Source of the DNA: Pseudomonadota bacterium
GTDB taxonomy: Bacteria > Pseudomonadota > Alphaproteobacteria > Rhizobiales > Hyphomicrobiaceae
Direction of reading: 5' to 3'
Assembly: GCA_023412805.1 (NCBI GenBank)
Contig: JAEZRM010000084.1
Span: 1-64,000, forward strand
Length of the DNA stretch: 64,000 bases
Shown here: in pieces, positions 38,027 through 46,418 of the stretch
Numbering within the stretch: position 1 is the first letter of the stretch
Layout of the letters: every line of letters begins with the position of its first letter
Notes under the pieces: generated by a model
What the model was told of the DNA's origin: nothing
What the model saw: only the letters and a program-made list of their open reading frames with translations
Database searches by the model: none
Program-made: the position numbers and the translations under genes

Positions 38027-38160
38027 AGGCAGTTTCCTCGTTCTTGATTGGGCGTCTAGGCGCAAGTTCGCGCGAACCCGTCCGTAGCGTCAACCAAGCC
38101 GCTGCGAAGCCACCATCGCTCGAGTTGTACGAACACGCACAATTCCGCCCCCGAACCGGC

Positions 38161-38172
38161 CAACTATGGTTG
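38161..38172. promoter_or_regulatory. Possible operator upstream of marR
   Basis: CAACTATGGTTG is a 12-base imperfect palindrome (two mismatched positions) 67 bases before the MarR start, in the gap between divergent genes. MarR proteins often autoregulate from such sites. Weak evidence; no second copy is seen. Confidence 0.25.
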
Positions 38173-38239
38173 TCGAAGCAGCGCGAATCATAGCAACTGG
38201 CTAAAGAATCATCATGCGAACCACGAGGGAAGGTACGCG

Positions 38240-38719
38240 ATGAACGATATGACTCCGGCCGGCGGGAAGGTCCCTCTCGACATCGGCGCGATTGCTAACG
38301 CAACATCCGAAGCCTGCATCTCGACGCGAGTGCGCCAGCTCTCGCGCATCGTGACCCGCGTCTACGATGATGCGCTGCGCCCCCACAAGATTACAGCGAG
38401 CCAGTTCACGCTGTTGACGCAGCTCGCCAACCAGGACGGCATCACGGCTGCCGAGATCGGCAGCACGCTCGATATCGAGAAGTCGACGCTGTCGCGCAAT
38501 CTCAAGCGCCTCCTCGCCCTCGGACACATCATCATGGACCCGCCCGCCGGGCGCCGGGGCCGTGGCCTTCACCTGACGCCGAAAGGCAAGCAGGTCATCG
38601 TCGAAGCTTTCCCGCTCTGGCAGGCCGCCCAGAAACGCGCCGTCGAGGTCATGGGCCTCGAAAGCCGGCGCGTGCTGGATGATCTGCTCTCCCAGGCCGA
38701 GCGATTGATCGTTCCCTGA
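38240..38719 (+). CDS. MarR-family transcriptional regulator
   Basis: A 159-residue winged-helix repressor-type protein. The HTH lies at about residues 68-90 (GITAAEIGSTLDIEKSTLSRNLKRLLALG), followed by the wing with GRRGRGLHLTPKGK. The N- and C-terminal helices would dimerise. Its target may be its own promoter or the divergent hydrolase gene; the ligand is unknown. A perfect terminator follows. Confidence 0.9.
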   Translation: MNDMTPAGGKVPLDIGAIANATSEACISTRVRQLSRIVTRVYDDALRPHKITASQFTLLTQLANQDGITAAEIGSTLDIEKSTLSRNLKRLLALGHIIMDPPAGRRGRGLHLTPKGKQVIVEAFPLWQAAQKRAVEVMGLESRRVLDDLLSQAERLIVP

Positions 38720-38745
38720 GCTGATCGCCTCACTGCAGAATTCCA

Positions 38746-38772
38746 GGCCGGCGTGTCCGCACGCCGGCCTTT
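38746..38772. terminator. Bidirectional terminator between marR and ridA-like
   Basis: Perfect 10-bp stem GGCCGGCGTG / CACGCCGGCC with loop TCCG, followed by TTTCTCATT on the plus strand. It lies between the convergent marR and RidA-family genes. Confidence 0.8.
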
Positions 38773-38773
38773 C

Positions 38774-39118
38774 TCATTCCTGGACGGCTGTGACCAGGAT
38801 CTCGACCAGATCCTTGTCCCACAGCGTAACGCCGATGCACGCCCGCTGCGGCGGGTTGGTGCGATCCACCCACTCGTCCCAGGCGCGGTCCATCTCCGGC
38901 TTCTGGCTCATATCCGTGATGTAGACCGTCGTGCGCAGGATGCGCGACTTGTTCGACCCCGCATCGGCAAGCGTCGCGTCGATCTGGGCGAGCGCGTCCT
39001 TGGTCTGCGCGTAAAGTCCGCCCGACTTGTCCTTGGCCGTGGCCACGGCATAGACGATGCCATCATGGGCAACGGCGCGGCTGCGCATCGGATTGGTGCC
39101 TGTGTAGCGCTTGATCAT
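38774..39118 (-). CDS. RidA/YjgF-family protein
   Basis: A 114-residue Rid-family protein; relatives hydrolyse reactive enamine/imine intermediates or take part in degradation pathways. The active-site arginine is expected in RILRTTVYITDM (about residues 60-72), and the C-terminal region reads LVEILVTAVQE. AAGGAG lies seven bases upstream of ATG 39118. The PPQRACIGV segment diverges from canonical RidA, so it is likely one of the other Rid subfamilies. It is divergent from the acyl-CoA ligase gene. Confidence 0.82.
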   Translation of the reverse strand: MIKRYTGTNPMRSRAVAHDGIVYAVATAKDKSGGLYAQTKDALAQIDATLADAGSNKSRILRTTVYITDMSQKPEMDRAWDEWVDRTNPPQRACIGVTLWDKDLVEILVTAVQE

Positions 39119-39259
39119 GAGCGGGGCTCCTTGGATTGGTCGGCGCGCCAGCGTCGAACCATGGAAGGACCTTGGCAAGCCAAGGCAGGCATCGAGCCTT
39201 GCCCTCGCCCGCCCGGATGTGTTCCCATCATCCCAACGAGACAAAGGGAGGGAATGCGC

Positions 39260-40888
39260 ATGAAACTCTCGGGCGCATCCTATGACGAGCTTTACGGCAG
39301 CTTCCGCTGGGAGGTGCCGGCACGCTTCAACATCGCGGAGGCTATCTGCGATCGGCACGCGCGCGCCGCCCCGGATGCCCCAGCGCTGATCCACGAGGCC
39401 GGCGATGGTCGTGTGGAAGTTTGGAGTTTCAAGCGCATCAAGGAAACCTCCGACCGCCTGGCCAATGCGCTCGCCGCCCTCGGCATATCTCGCGGCAGCA
39501 TCGTCGCGATCCATCTCTCGCAATGTCCCGAGAACCTCATTACGCATGTTGCCGCGCACAAGCTCGGCGCGATTGCGATGCCGCTGTTCGCGCTGTTCGG
39601 CCCGGATGCCGTGCGCTTCCGTCTCGAGGACAGCGGCGCGGCGGTGCTCGTCACGGCCGCCGACAACATGGAGCGCGTCGCCGCTGGCCTGACAGATATT
39701 CCTACACTTCGCCACATCATCTCGATCGACGGGCCGGGCCCGCTCGGCGCCAAGAACTTCTGGGAGCTAACGGCGGCGGCCTCATCTAATAGCGTCGCAA
39801 CGGACACATCGGTCGATGATCCTGCCTACCTCATGTATACTTCGGGCACGACCGGCAATCCCAAGGGCGTGCTCCATGCACAGCGCGTGCTGATCGGGCA
39901 TCTGCCGGGCGTGATGGTGCCGCACAATCTGTTTCCCCAGGCCGGCGACCGCTTCTGGACGCCCGCCGATTGGGCCTGGGCAGGCGGCATCTTCGACGTG
40001 CTCCTGCCGTCCCTGTATTTCGGCGTTCCGGTCGTCGCGCAGCGCCTCGCGAAGTTCGAACCGGACGCCGCCTTCGCGCTTATGGCGCGGCACGGCGTGC
40101 GCAATGTCTTCATGCCGCCGACGGCACTGCGGATGCTGCAGGCGATACCCAATCCCCGCGCGCGGCATGACTACAACCTGCGCTCGCTGGCTTCTGGCGG
40201 CGAACCCATGGGCGCCGACATCATCAACTGGGGGCACGAGACGTTCGGTCTCACGCTCAGCGAGTTCTATGGACAGACCGAGGTCAATCTCGTCGTCGGC
40301 AATTGCCCGCCCGTATTCCCAGCCAAGCCCGGATCCATGGGGCGCCCCATCCCCGGCCATATCGTCGAGATCGTCGATCACGACGGCAATGTGCTGCCAG
40401 CTGGCGAGCCCGGCATCGTCGCCGTGCGCCGTCCCGACCCGGTCATGTTCCTCGAATACTGGAAGCAGCCAGAGGCGACGGCTGAAAAATTCCGCGGCGA
40501 CTGGTGCCTGCTCGGGGATATCGCGGCCAAGGACCAGGACGGCTATTTCTGGTTCCAGGGCCGTGACAACGACATCATCAAATCCGCCGGCTACCGCATC
40601 GGCCCAGGCGAGGTCGAAGAATGCCTCCAGAAGCACCCGGCAGTCGCGCTCGCCGGCGTCATCGGCACACCTGATACCCTGCGCGGCGAGGCCGTGACTG
40701 CCTTCATCGTCACCAAACCCGACTATCCCGGCAGCCCCGAGCTCGCCAATGAAATCCAGGCTTTCGTCAAGGAGCGGCTCGCCGCCCACGAGTATCCGCG
40801 CCGCGTGCACTTCATTTCGGAAATGCCGATGACCGTGACCGGCAAGATCCGACGGGTAGACCTGCGCCAGATAGCTGACAAACTCTAG
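39260..40888 (+). CDS. Acyl-CoA ligase, AMP-binding family
   Basis: A 542-residue adenylate-forming enzyme that activates a carboxylic acid to its CoA thioester. The phosphate loop YTSGTTGNPKG is at about residues 193-203. The adenylate-binding GEPMGADIINWG and the FYGQTEVN motif follow, and the hinge and C-terminal catalytic lysine (VTGKIRRVDL) are intact. The pattern is closest to the acetyl-/medium-chain acyl-CoA synthetase branch. Of two ATGs, 39260 is chosen because GGAGG is eight bases upstream of it. It begins a plus-strand run with MmgE/PrpD and SDR genes. Confidence 0.87.
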   Translation: MKLSGASYDELYGSFRWEVPARFNIAEAICDRHARAAPDAPALIHEAGDGRVEVWSFKRIKETSDRLANALAALGISRGSIVAIHLSQCPENLITHVAAHKLGAIAMPLFALFGPDAVRFRLEDSGAAVLVTAADNMERVAAGLTDIPTLRHIISIDGPGPLGAKNFWELTAAASSNSVATDTSVDDPAYLMYTSGTTGNPKGVLHAQRVLIGHLPGVMVPHNLFPQAGDRFWTPADWAWAGGIFDVLLPSLYFGVPVVAQRLAKFEPDAAFALMARHGVRNVFMPPTALRMLQAIPNPRARHDYNLRSLASGGEPMGADIINWGHETFGLTLSEFYGQTEVNLVVGNCPPVFPAKPGSMGRPIPGHIVEIVDHDGNVLPAGEPGIVAVRRPDPVMFLEYWKQPEATAEKFRGDWCLLGDIAAKDQDGYFWFQGRDNDIIKSAGYRIGPGEVEECLQKHPAVALAGVIGTPDTLRGEAVTAFIVTKPDYPGSPELANEIQAFVKERLAAHEYPRRVHFISEMPMTVTGKIRRVDLRQIADKL

Positions 40889-40960
40889 CCCGCGCGCTTT
40901 TCTTCGCCTCCTGCCTGCCCTACCATGTCCGGACAAAAAGCAGACATGAGGGAGCATGGA

Positions 40961-42328
40961 ATGTCGGGTACGATTGTCGAGAAGCTTGCCGAATACGGCG
41001 TTGCGGAACGGGACCGGACACTGCCGGCAGAAGTGCGCCACCATGCCAAGCGGGCGCTCATCGACTGGTTCGCCTCGCTGCTGCCGGGCACGGAGGTCGA
41101 TCCCGCTCAGGCCATGATCAAGGGACTCGCCGACGAGCTGGGCCACGGTAAAGCCTACGTCTACGGCTCCGGCAAATTCGGTGCGCTGCGCACGGCTGCC
41201 CTCATCAACGGCACGGCCTCGCATACCATCGAATTCGACGACATCTTCCGTGACGCCATCTATCACCCCGGCTGCCCGACCATCAGCGCCGCACTTGCGG
41301 CCGCGCAAGCCAAGGGCGCGAACGCCGCGGATCTGCTGACCGCGATCATTGTCGGCTATGAAGTCTCGACCCGCATCGGACTCGCGGTGCAGCCCTCGCA
41401 CTACAAGTTCTGGCATACGACCGGCACGGTCGGCACGTTCGGCGCAGCGGCCGCCGTCGCGACCATTCTCAAGCTCAACAAGGCGCAGTTCGCGCACGCG
41501 CTCGCGACGTCCGCGACCATGGCAGCTGCGCTTCAGCAGGCCTTCCGCTCGGACTCCATGTCGAAGCCCCTGCACGCGGGCCACGCATCCGAAGCCGGTG
41601 CCATGGCAGCGCTCAGCGCCGAGTACGGTATGACCGGCACACTCGACGTTCTCGAAGGCGAAGCTGGCTTCGGCGCTGCCATGAGCACGACCGTCGACTG
41701 GTCGAAAGCGACAGCAGGTCTCGGCGCGCACTACAACATCACGCAGATGACCTTCAAGAACCACGGCTGCTGCGGTCATGCCTTCCCGGCCATCGACGGC
41801 GTGCTGCATCTGAAGGCCGAACACGGCTTCACGCCGGAAGCCATCAAGCGCATCCGCGTCGGCGGCTATCGCGCGACACTGGACGTCGCGGGCGTGCCGA
41901 AAGCCTCGACGCCGTTCGAGGGCAAGTTCTCGACGCCGTTCCTCGTCGCGAGCGCGCTCGTGCACGGCAGCGTGCGCCTCAATGCGTACGAGCCGGAACG
42001 TCTTTCCGATCAGCGCGTCCAGACGCTGTCCGACAAGGTCGAGCTGAAGCTCGACGAGCAGTGCGCCGCCGATTTCCCGAAGCGCCGTTCTGCGAAGGTC
42101 GCGATAGAGCTCGCGGACGGGCGCACGCTCGAACACTACCAGCCGACGCGCAAGGGCGATCCAGATGCGCCGCTCACCGACGCCGACGTATCCGACAAGT
42201 TCCTCGAACTGACCTGTCCGGTGCTCGGCGCCGATGTCGCCAAGCGCCTGCTCGCCGAGCTTTGGGCTGCGGACCAGCCACACACGCTTTATGCTGTCCC
42301 CGGAGATGCACTGCGCAAAGCAGGCTGA
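40961..42328 (+). CDS. MmgE/PrpD family protein
   Basis: A 455-residue member of the MmgE/PrpD family (2-methylcitrate dehydratase, iminodisuccinate epimerase, cis-aconitate decarboxylase relatives). Recognisable features are TASHTIEFDDIFRDAIYHPG (about residues 85-104), KFWHTTGTVGTFGAAAA and KNHGCCGHAFPAID. Three ATGs are in frame; 40961 is preceded by GAGGGAG at proper spacing. The catalytic aspartate/histidine pattern is kept, so it is probably an active lyase or epimerase, but the substrate is unknown. It sits 14 bases before the SDR gene. Confidence 0.85.
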   Translation: MSGTIVEKLAEYGVAERDRTLPAEVRHHAKRALIDWFASLLPGTEVDPAQAMIKGLADELGHGKAYVYGSGKFGALRTAALINGTASHTIEFDDIFRDAIYHPGCPTISAALAAAQAKGANAADLLTAIIVGYEVSTRIGLAVQPSHYKFWHTTGTVGTFGAAAAVATILKLNKAQFAHALATSATMAAALQQAFRSDSMSKPLHAGHASEAGAMAALSAEYGMTGTLDVLEGEAGFGAAMSTTVDWSKATAGLGAHYNITQMTFKNHGCCGHAFPAIDGVLHLKAEHGFTPEAIKRIRVGGYRATLDVAGVPKASTPFEGKFSTPFLVASALVHGSVRLNAYEPERLSDQRVQTLSDKVELKLDEQCAADFPKRRSAKVAIELADGRTLEHYQPTRKGDPDAPLTDADVSDKFLELTCPVLGADVAKRLLAELWAADQPHTLYAVPGDALRKAG

Positions 42329-42342
42329 AACGGGAGGACCGT

Positions 42343-43092
42343 ATGAGGCTCAAGGACAAGGTCGCGATCATCACGGGCGCGGCGGCGGGAATGGGTGCGG
42401 CCACCGCGCGTCTTTTCGCGCGCGAAGGCGCGATCGTGGTGCTCACGGACGTCGATGACAAGGATGGCCCAGCCGTCGCCGCCGACATCGTGCGCACGAA
42501 CGGCAATGGGCGCTTCGAGAAACACGATGTGTCGAGCGACACCGACTGGCAGCGCGTCGTCGATGCGACGCTCGCCGCTTATGGCCGCATCGACATTCTC
42601 ATCAACAATGCCGGCGTCAGCGGCTCGATCCCCGACAAGCTCAATCTCGAAATGTGGGATCGGCAGATGTCGATCAACGCGCGCGGCAACTTTCTCGGCC
42701 TGCGCGCCGTCATTCCGACCATGCAGAAGCAGAAATCCGGCGCGATCGTGAACATTTCCTCGATCAGCGGCGTGCTCGGTCAGGACTACGTGCATATGGC
42801 GTACAATGCCGCGAAGGGCGCTGTGCGCACGATGACGAAAGCGGCGGCCGTGCAGTATGCGAAAGACGGCATTCGCGTGAATTCCGTGCATCCGGGCTTC
42901 ATGCCGCCCATGCGTACATCCAAGCTCACCGCCGACCCGGAACTGCGCAAGAGCTTGCTCGCCGGCATTCCCATGGGACGCACGGGCGAAATCGACGAGG
43001 TCGCGTACGCGAACCTCTTCCTCGCGTCGGACGAAGCGTCCTACATCACCGGCGTCGAACTCATGGTGGATGGCGGGTTCACGGCTGTTTAG
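42343..43092 (+). CDS. Short-chain dehydrogenase/reductase
   Basis: A 249-residue classical SDR. The coenzyme motif TGAAAGMG is at residues 11-18, NNAG at about 88-91, the active-site serine is in ISSISG, and the YxxxK motif is YNAAK at 153-157. D38 after the second beta strand (VVLTDVDD) favours NAD over NADP. It probably oxidises or reduces a hydroxy/keto intermediate made by the upstream MmgE/PrpD protein. CGGGAGGA precedes the ATG. Confidence 0.92.
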   Translation: MRLKDKVAIITGAAAGMGAATARLFAREGAIVVLTDVDDKDGPAVAADIVRTNGNGRFEKHDVSSDTDWQRVVDATLAAYGRIDILINNAGVSGSIPDKLNLEMWDRQMSINARGNFLGLRAVIPTMQKQKSGAIVNISSISGVLGQDYVHMAYNAAKGAVRTMTKAAAVQYAKDGIRVNSVHPGFMPPMRTSKLTADPELRKSLLAGIPMGRTGEIDEVAYANLFLASDEASYITGVELMVDGGFTAV

Positions 43093-43097
43093 TATTT

Positions 43098-43153
43098 GCC
43101 GCCGGCTGGTGGGAAGGGGTTCTCCGCGATTATCGTGGTGCTATGCCGGCGGC
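43098..43153. terminator. Inverted repeat between convergent SDR and radical SAM genes
   Basis: GCCGCCGGC (43098-43106) and GCCGGCGGC (43145-43153) are perfect 9-bp inverted arms, 38 bases apart, in the convergent gap. Possible bidirectional terminator; the long spacer and missing T-tract make this tentative. Confidence 0.35.
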
Positions 43154-43158
43154 GCCAC

Positions 43159-44220
43159 CTACCCCGCGGCGGCGCTTTCCGCAACGCACGCACTTTTCGC
43201 GCGCAGATCGAAATTCCCACCAATCTTGATCGAGCAGCACGCATGCTGCTGCGCGAAGGGTCGGCCGATCGCATCGCACACGCCGATCACGCCTTCCGCA
43301 GGGAAGGCGATGCCGTCGAGACCAGCCATCACAGCATAAGCATCGACGATCCGCTTATGCATTCCCGGCGGTCGCGCGCAGCCGAGCAGCACCGGCTTTG
43401 CTCCGAGCCGCTGCCGCGCTTCGAGGAAGATGCGACCGACATCGTGCGCGGAAGGCGTCACGAACATGCCGGACCGCGCATAGAACGGCATGACCACGAC
43501 AAGCACGAGACTATGGATGCCGTGGCGTGCGCAGATATCGAGCGCATTGGCCTCGCCGAGCAGCCGTCCGTAGTGCAGACCAATGACGATGTGTGGCACG
43601 ACCTCCATGTGCGTCGCACAGAGCGCCGCCAGTGTCGCCTCGAAATCATCAACGCTGCGTTCGAGATGATAGACCTCGCGGATCGTCTCCTGCGCGCCGA
43701 TGACGTCCATCATGGCGGTGTCGACGCCAGCACTTTCCATGAGCCGCGCGCGTCGCTCGTCGAGCAGCGCGGAATGGATGGCGATCTTGAGATGAGGAAA
43801 ATCGCGCTTCAGCTTCTCGATGACGGGATAGTACTTCTCGTACTTGATCTCGTTGCGCCGGTTCGATCCACCCGACAGCAGAAATCCCTGCAGGTTCTGC
43901 AGCAACACGAGATCGCGCACTTTGCTCTCGAGCATTTCTGGTGTCGTCGCCGGGATCATCGGCTCCAGGATCTTGGCCTGGCAATGATCGCAATCGAGCG
44001 CGCAGGCGCCAGCCGTCACGGAGAAAGCCGGAAAGGAATTCTTCCCGCAGCCCTGGATCTCCGACGTGTTGTATTCCTTGAAGGTCGGCGTCGAGAAACG
44101 GATCGACGGCAAACCGCCGCCGCGCGTCGCTGCCGCGCCCTGCATGGCCGCGACGAGCGCCGGATCGAATTCGGCGTCCTCAAGCGGCTCGATTGAAGCG
44201 AGTCGGTCGATCCAGTTCAT
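43159..44220 (-). CDS. Radical SAM protein, biotin-synthase-like
   Basis: A 353-residue radical SAM enzyme. The [4Fe-4S] motif CxxxCxxC is C73, C77, C80 (ACALDCDHCQAK). It is preceded by FSTPTFKEYNTSEIQGCGK, and followed by FLLSGGSNRR and, near the C-terminus, LGCARPPGMHKR and HACCSIKIGG, which add conserved-looking cysteines. The overall plan recalls uncharacterised biotin-synthase homologues and the archaeal-type two-part lipoyl synthases; that link is only an inference from motif layout. ATG 44220 is used because MNWIDRL is the natural start. It stands alone: no lipoate, biotin or cofactor gene is next to it. Confidence 0.78.
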   Translation of the reverse strand: MNWIDRLASIEPLEDAEFDPALVAAMQGAAATRGGGLPSIRFSTPTFKEYNTSEIQGCGKNSFPAFSVTAGACALDCDHCQAKILEPMIPATTPEMLESKVRDLVLLQNLQGFLLSGGSNRRNEIKYEKYYPVIEKLKRDFPHLKIAIHSALLDERRARLMESAGVDTAMMDVIGAQETIREVYHLERSVDDFEATLAALCATHMEVVPHIVIGLHYGRLLGEANALDICARHGIHSLVLVVVMPFYARSGMFVTPSAHDVGRIFLEARQRLGAKPVLLGCARPPGMHKRIVDAYAVMAGLDGIAFPAEGVIGVCDAIGRPFAQQHACCSIKIGGNFDLRAKSACVAESAAAG

Positions 44221-44338
44221 GCGCTGATCATATTCGCATTCGCGAATATCGGGCAACCGGCATGTTAGGTCGCCGGTCGTTGATGCGGCGCCCCACCGAG
44301 GCTATGCAGGCCCATCGCAGCTCCGAGACGAACCCGAC

Positions 44339-44848
44339 ATGCCTTCTCCTCCAGTCTGGCGCCCAGCCCTCCTTGATGATGTCGCCGAAGTGACGCGCCT
44401 TTCGAAGGCGCATCTGGGCCCTTATGCGGAAGGCGACGCCGTCTTCGCGGAGCGCATTCGGCTGGCGCCGGACGGCTGCTTCGTGCTGGAGCGCGGCTCC
44501 GCGATCGTCGGCTATTTCTTCAGCCACCCATGGATGCGACAGAAGCCGCCCGCACTCCATCAGACGCTCGGCCAGATCCCCGAGGGCGCCGACTGCTGGT
44601 ACGTCCATGATGTGGCCGTCGATACAGATGCACGCGGCGGCGGCGTGGTGGCCAGCGTCTGCGAGCGCGCGCTCGACGTGGCGAGAGCCAAGGGTTTCCG
44701 CACGGCGATGCTCGTCGCTGTCAGCGGTGCTGGTGCTTACTGGCAGCGGCTTGGCTTCAAGGATGCGACGACCGACGCCTTGCGTCTCAAGCTCAAGGAC
44801 TATGGTGACGATGCTGTCTACATGGAGCGGGCGCTTTCAGACCATTGA
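44339..44848 (+). CDS. GNAT-family N-acetyltransferase
   Basis: A 169-residue single-domain GNAT protein. The acetyl-CoA loop is VAVDTDARGGGVVASVCERAL (about residues 96-116, in place of the usual Q/RxxGxG/A), and the C-terminal YWQRLGFKDAT is typical of the family. The substrate is unknown. Its last codons overlap those of the convergent deacetylase gene by 12 bases, an unusually tight arrangement of an acetyltransferase and a deacetylase. Confidence 0.82.
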   Translation: MPSPPVWRPALLDDVAEVTRLSKAHLGPYAEGDAVFAERIRLAPDGCFVLERGSAIVGYFFSHPWMRQKPPALHQTLGQIPEGADCWYVHDVAVDTDARGGGVVASVCERALDVARAKGFRTAMLVAVSGAGAYWQRLGFKDATTDALRLKLKDYGDDAVYMERALSDH

Positions 44849-45952
44849 GGAAGATCGCAGCGGGTGCTGCTCGATCAGCGCGGCTACTTCCGGCCGGATC
44901 GGCCCGGCATTCGGCACATCGATAAGCGTCATGAGCCATGCGGGGTCGCGATCCTCGTCATCGACGAGATCGCAGCCGAGGCCGGCGAGTACGGCCTGCG
45001 CGGCAGGAGGCAGATCGCCAGTAATGTCGTACCCCGCCAGCAATCCCCACATGCCTGCCCAGAGCCGCGCCGTGGTCCAGGGATTGTAGCCACCGCCCCC
45101 AAGCACCACCACGCGCGGCGCCATCGTGACCAGCTTGCGGCACGCTTCCCACAGCACGTCATTCGAGAGTTGCATCCCTGATAGCGGATCACCGGCTAAA
45201 CCATCCGCGCCGAGCAGGATCACAAGGGCCTCGGGCTCCGCGCGCCGCACGAACGGATAGACCAGCCGCTCCAGCACCAGAGCATACTCGCTGTCGTTGA
45301 TGCCGGGCGGTACCGGCACATTCAGCGCGCGACCGCCGTGCGTATCCTCCGGCCGTCCCGTACCCGGCCATCGGCCATCCTCGTGAAGCGACACCAAGGA
45401 CACGCGCGGGTCATCCGCAAAAGCGGCCTCGACGCCATCGCCGTGATGGGCATCGAGATCCACATGCACCACGCGCGTCAGTCCGGCATCGAGCAGCCGC
45501 ATGACGGCAAAGATCGGATCATTGAGATAACAGAAGCCGGAGGCGCGAGCGGGCCTGCCATGATGCGTCCCGCCTGTCGGATGAAAGACAACGCCCCCTG
45601 AGAGCACGAGTTCGGCCGCCAGCATCGACCCGCCGACAGTTGCCCGCGCGCGATCCCAGACCCCCGGAAAAACCGGACATTCCATAGTGCCGAGATTGTA
45701 GCGCTCACGCATCTCGGCCGTCGCGCGGCCGGCCGCATCCGCCTGCTCCAACGCGTCGAGATAATCTGGCGCGTGAAAGCGCTCGATCACAGCCCGCGCC
45801 GGCAATGCGGGCACGCGCGTCAGCGCCGGGACACGCCAGCCGAGCACCTCGATGAGGTCCTGCACCGCAGCCTGTCGCCGCGTCGCCAGCGGATGGTGAC
45901 GCCCGAACGCCGGGCGGCGAAATATCTCATGTGTCACAAGAAACGGCCGCAC
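44837..45952 (-). CDS. Histone-deacetylase-family amidohydrolase
   Basis: A zinc hydrolase of about 371 residues related to AcuC, acetoin-utilisation and acetylpolyamine deacetylases. The active-site histidine pair is in TGGTHHGRPARASGFCYLND, the zinc aspartate and histidine in VDLDAHHGDGVE, and the second zinc aspartate in LGADGLAGDPLSG; the GGGGYNPWTTAR loop is present. GTG 45952 is preferred (GAGGGG upstream, the family start LVTHEIF follows at once); a GTG at 46021 adds 23 unconserved residues. Could deacetylate a protein lysine or a small molecule. Confidence 0.88.
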   Translation of the reverse strand: MRPFLVTHEIFRRPAFGRHHPLATRRQAAVQDLIEVLGWRVPALTRVPALPARAVIERFHAPDYLDALEQADAAGRATAEMRERYNLGTMECPVFPGVWDRARATVGGSMLAAELVLSGGVVFHPTGGTHHGRPARASGFCYLNDPIFAVMRLLDAGLTRVVHVDLDAHHGDGVEAAFADDPRVSLVSLHEDGRWPGTGRPEDTHGGRALNVPVPPGINDSEYALVLERLVYPFVRRAEPEALVILLGADGLAGDPLSGMQLSNDVLWEACRKLVTMAPRVVVLGGGGYNPWTTARLWAGMWGLLAGYDITGDLPPAAQAVLAGLGCDLVDDEDRDPAWLMTLIDVPNAGPIRPEVAALIEQHPLRSSSMV

Positions 45953-46083
45953 GTATCCCTGCCCCTCGACGTGGCCTTGGCATTCAATTATACGCAGGCT
46001 TGAATATGGAGCGGCCGCCACGACCAGCGCAACAGGTCCGTGGACGCGAGAACAGGCTGCGGAAGCGCACGGAGTCCAGAAGC

Positions 46084-46311
46084 ATGGCCGACAAGACGCT
46101 CGACACGAAGGGGCTGAACTGCCCGCTGCCGATCCTGAAGGCCAAGAAGGCCATTGGCGAGGTGCCGGTCAGCGGCACGCTCGAAGTTCTCGCCACGGAT
46201 CCCGGCGCCGTCGCCGACTTCCAGGCCTTCTGCCGCCAGACCAAGCATGAGCTGGTCGAGCATTCCGAGGACGCCGGCATCTATCGCTTCCTCATTCGGC
46301 GCACGTCCTGA
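46084..46311 (+). CDS. tusA: Sulfur carrier protein TusA/SirA family
   Basis: A 75-residue protein with the CPxP motif: C13 in KGLNCPLPILKAKKAI carries persulfide sulfur. TusA-like proteins relay sulfur for tRNA thiolation, molybdopterin or other thio-cofactors. The frame extends upstream to 45931, but GGAG near 46072 and the conserved start MADKTLDTKGLNCP define ATG 46084. It is divergent from the deacetylase gene. Confidence 0.92.
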   Translation: MADKTLDTKGLNCPLPILKAKKAIGEVPVSGTLEVLATDPGAVADFQAFCRQTKHELVEHSEDAGIYRFLIRRTS

Positions 46312-46418
46312 GCCTCGCGGGGCAATAGACGCTCCGGGCGCCACTTGACGGCCGCGCTTCATCCTTGCCACGGTCGGCTTGCCGTGGCGCAGATGCCGCG
46401 CGCGGCGGAGCTCAGAGC

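Noticed and set aside
39782..42283. An 833-codon open frame on the minus strand
   Set aside because: It lies wholly antisense to the acyl-CoA ligase and MmgE/PrpD genes. It has the Arg/Ala/Asp/His-rich composition of a reverse-frame shadow in GC-rich DNA and matches no family.
43845..43876. tRNA T-arm-like GGTTCGATCC
   Set aside because: It is inside the conserved FLLSGGSNRR coding part of the radical SAM gene, and no cloverleaf can be built around it.
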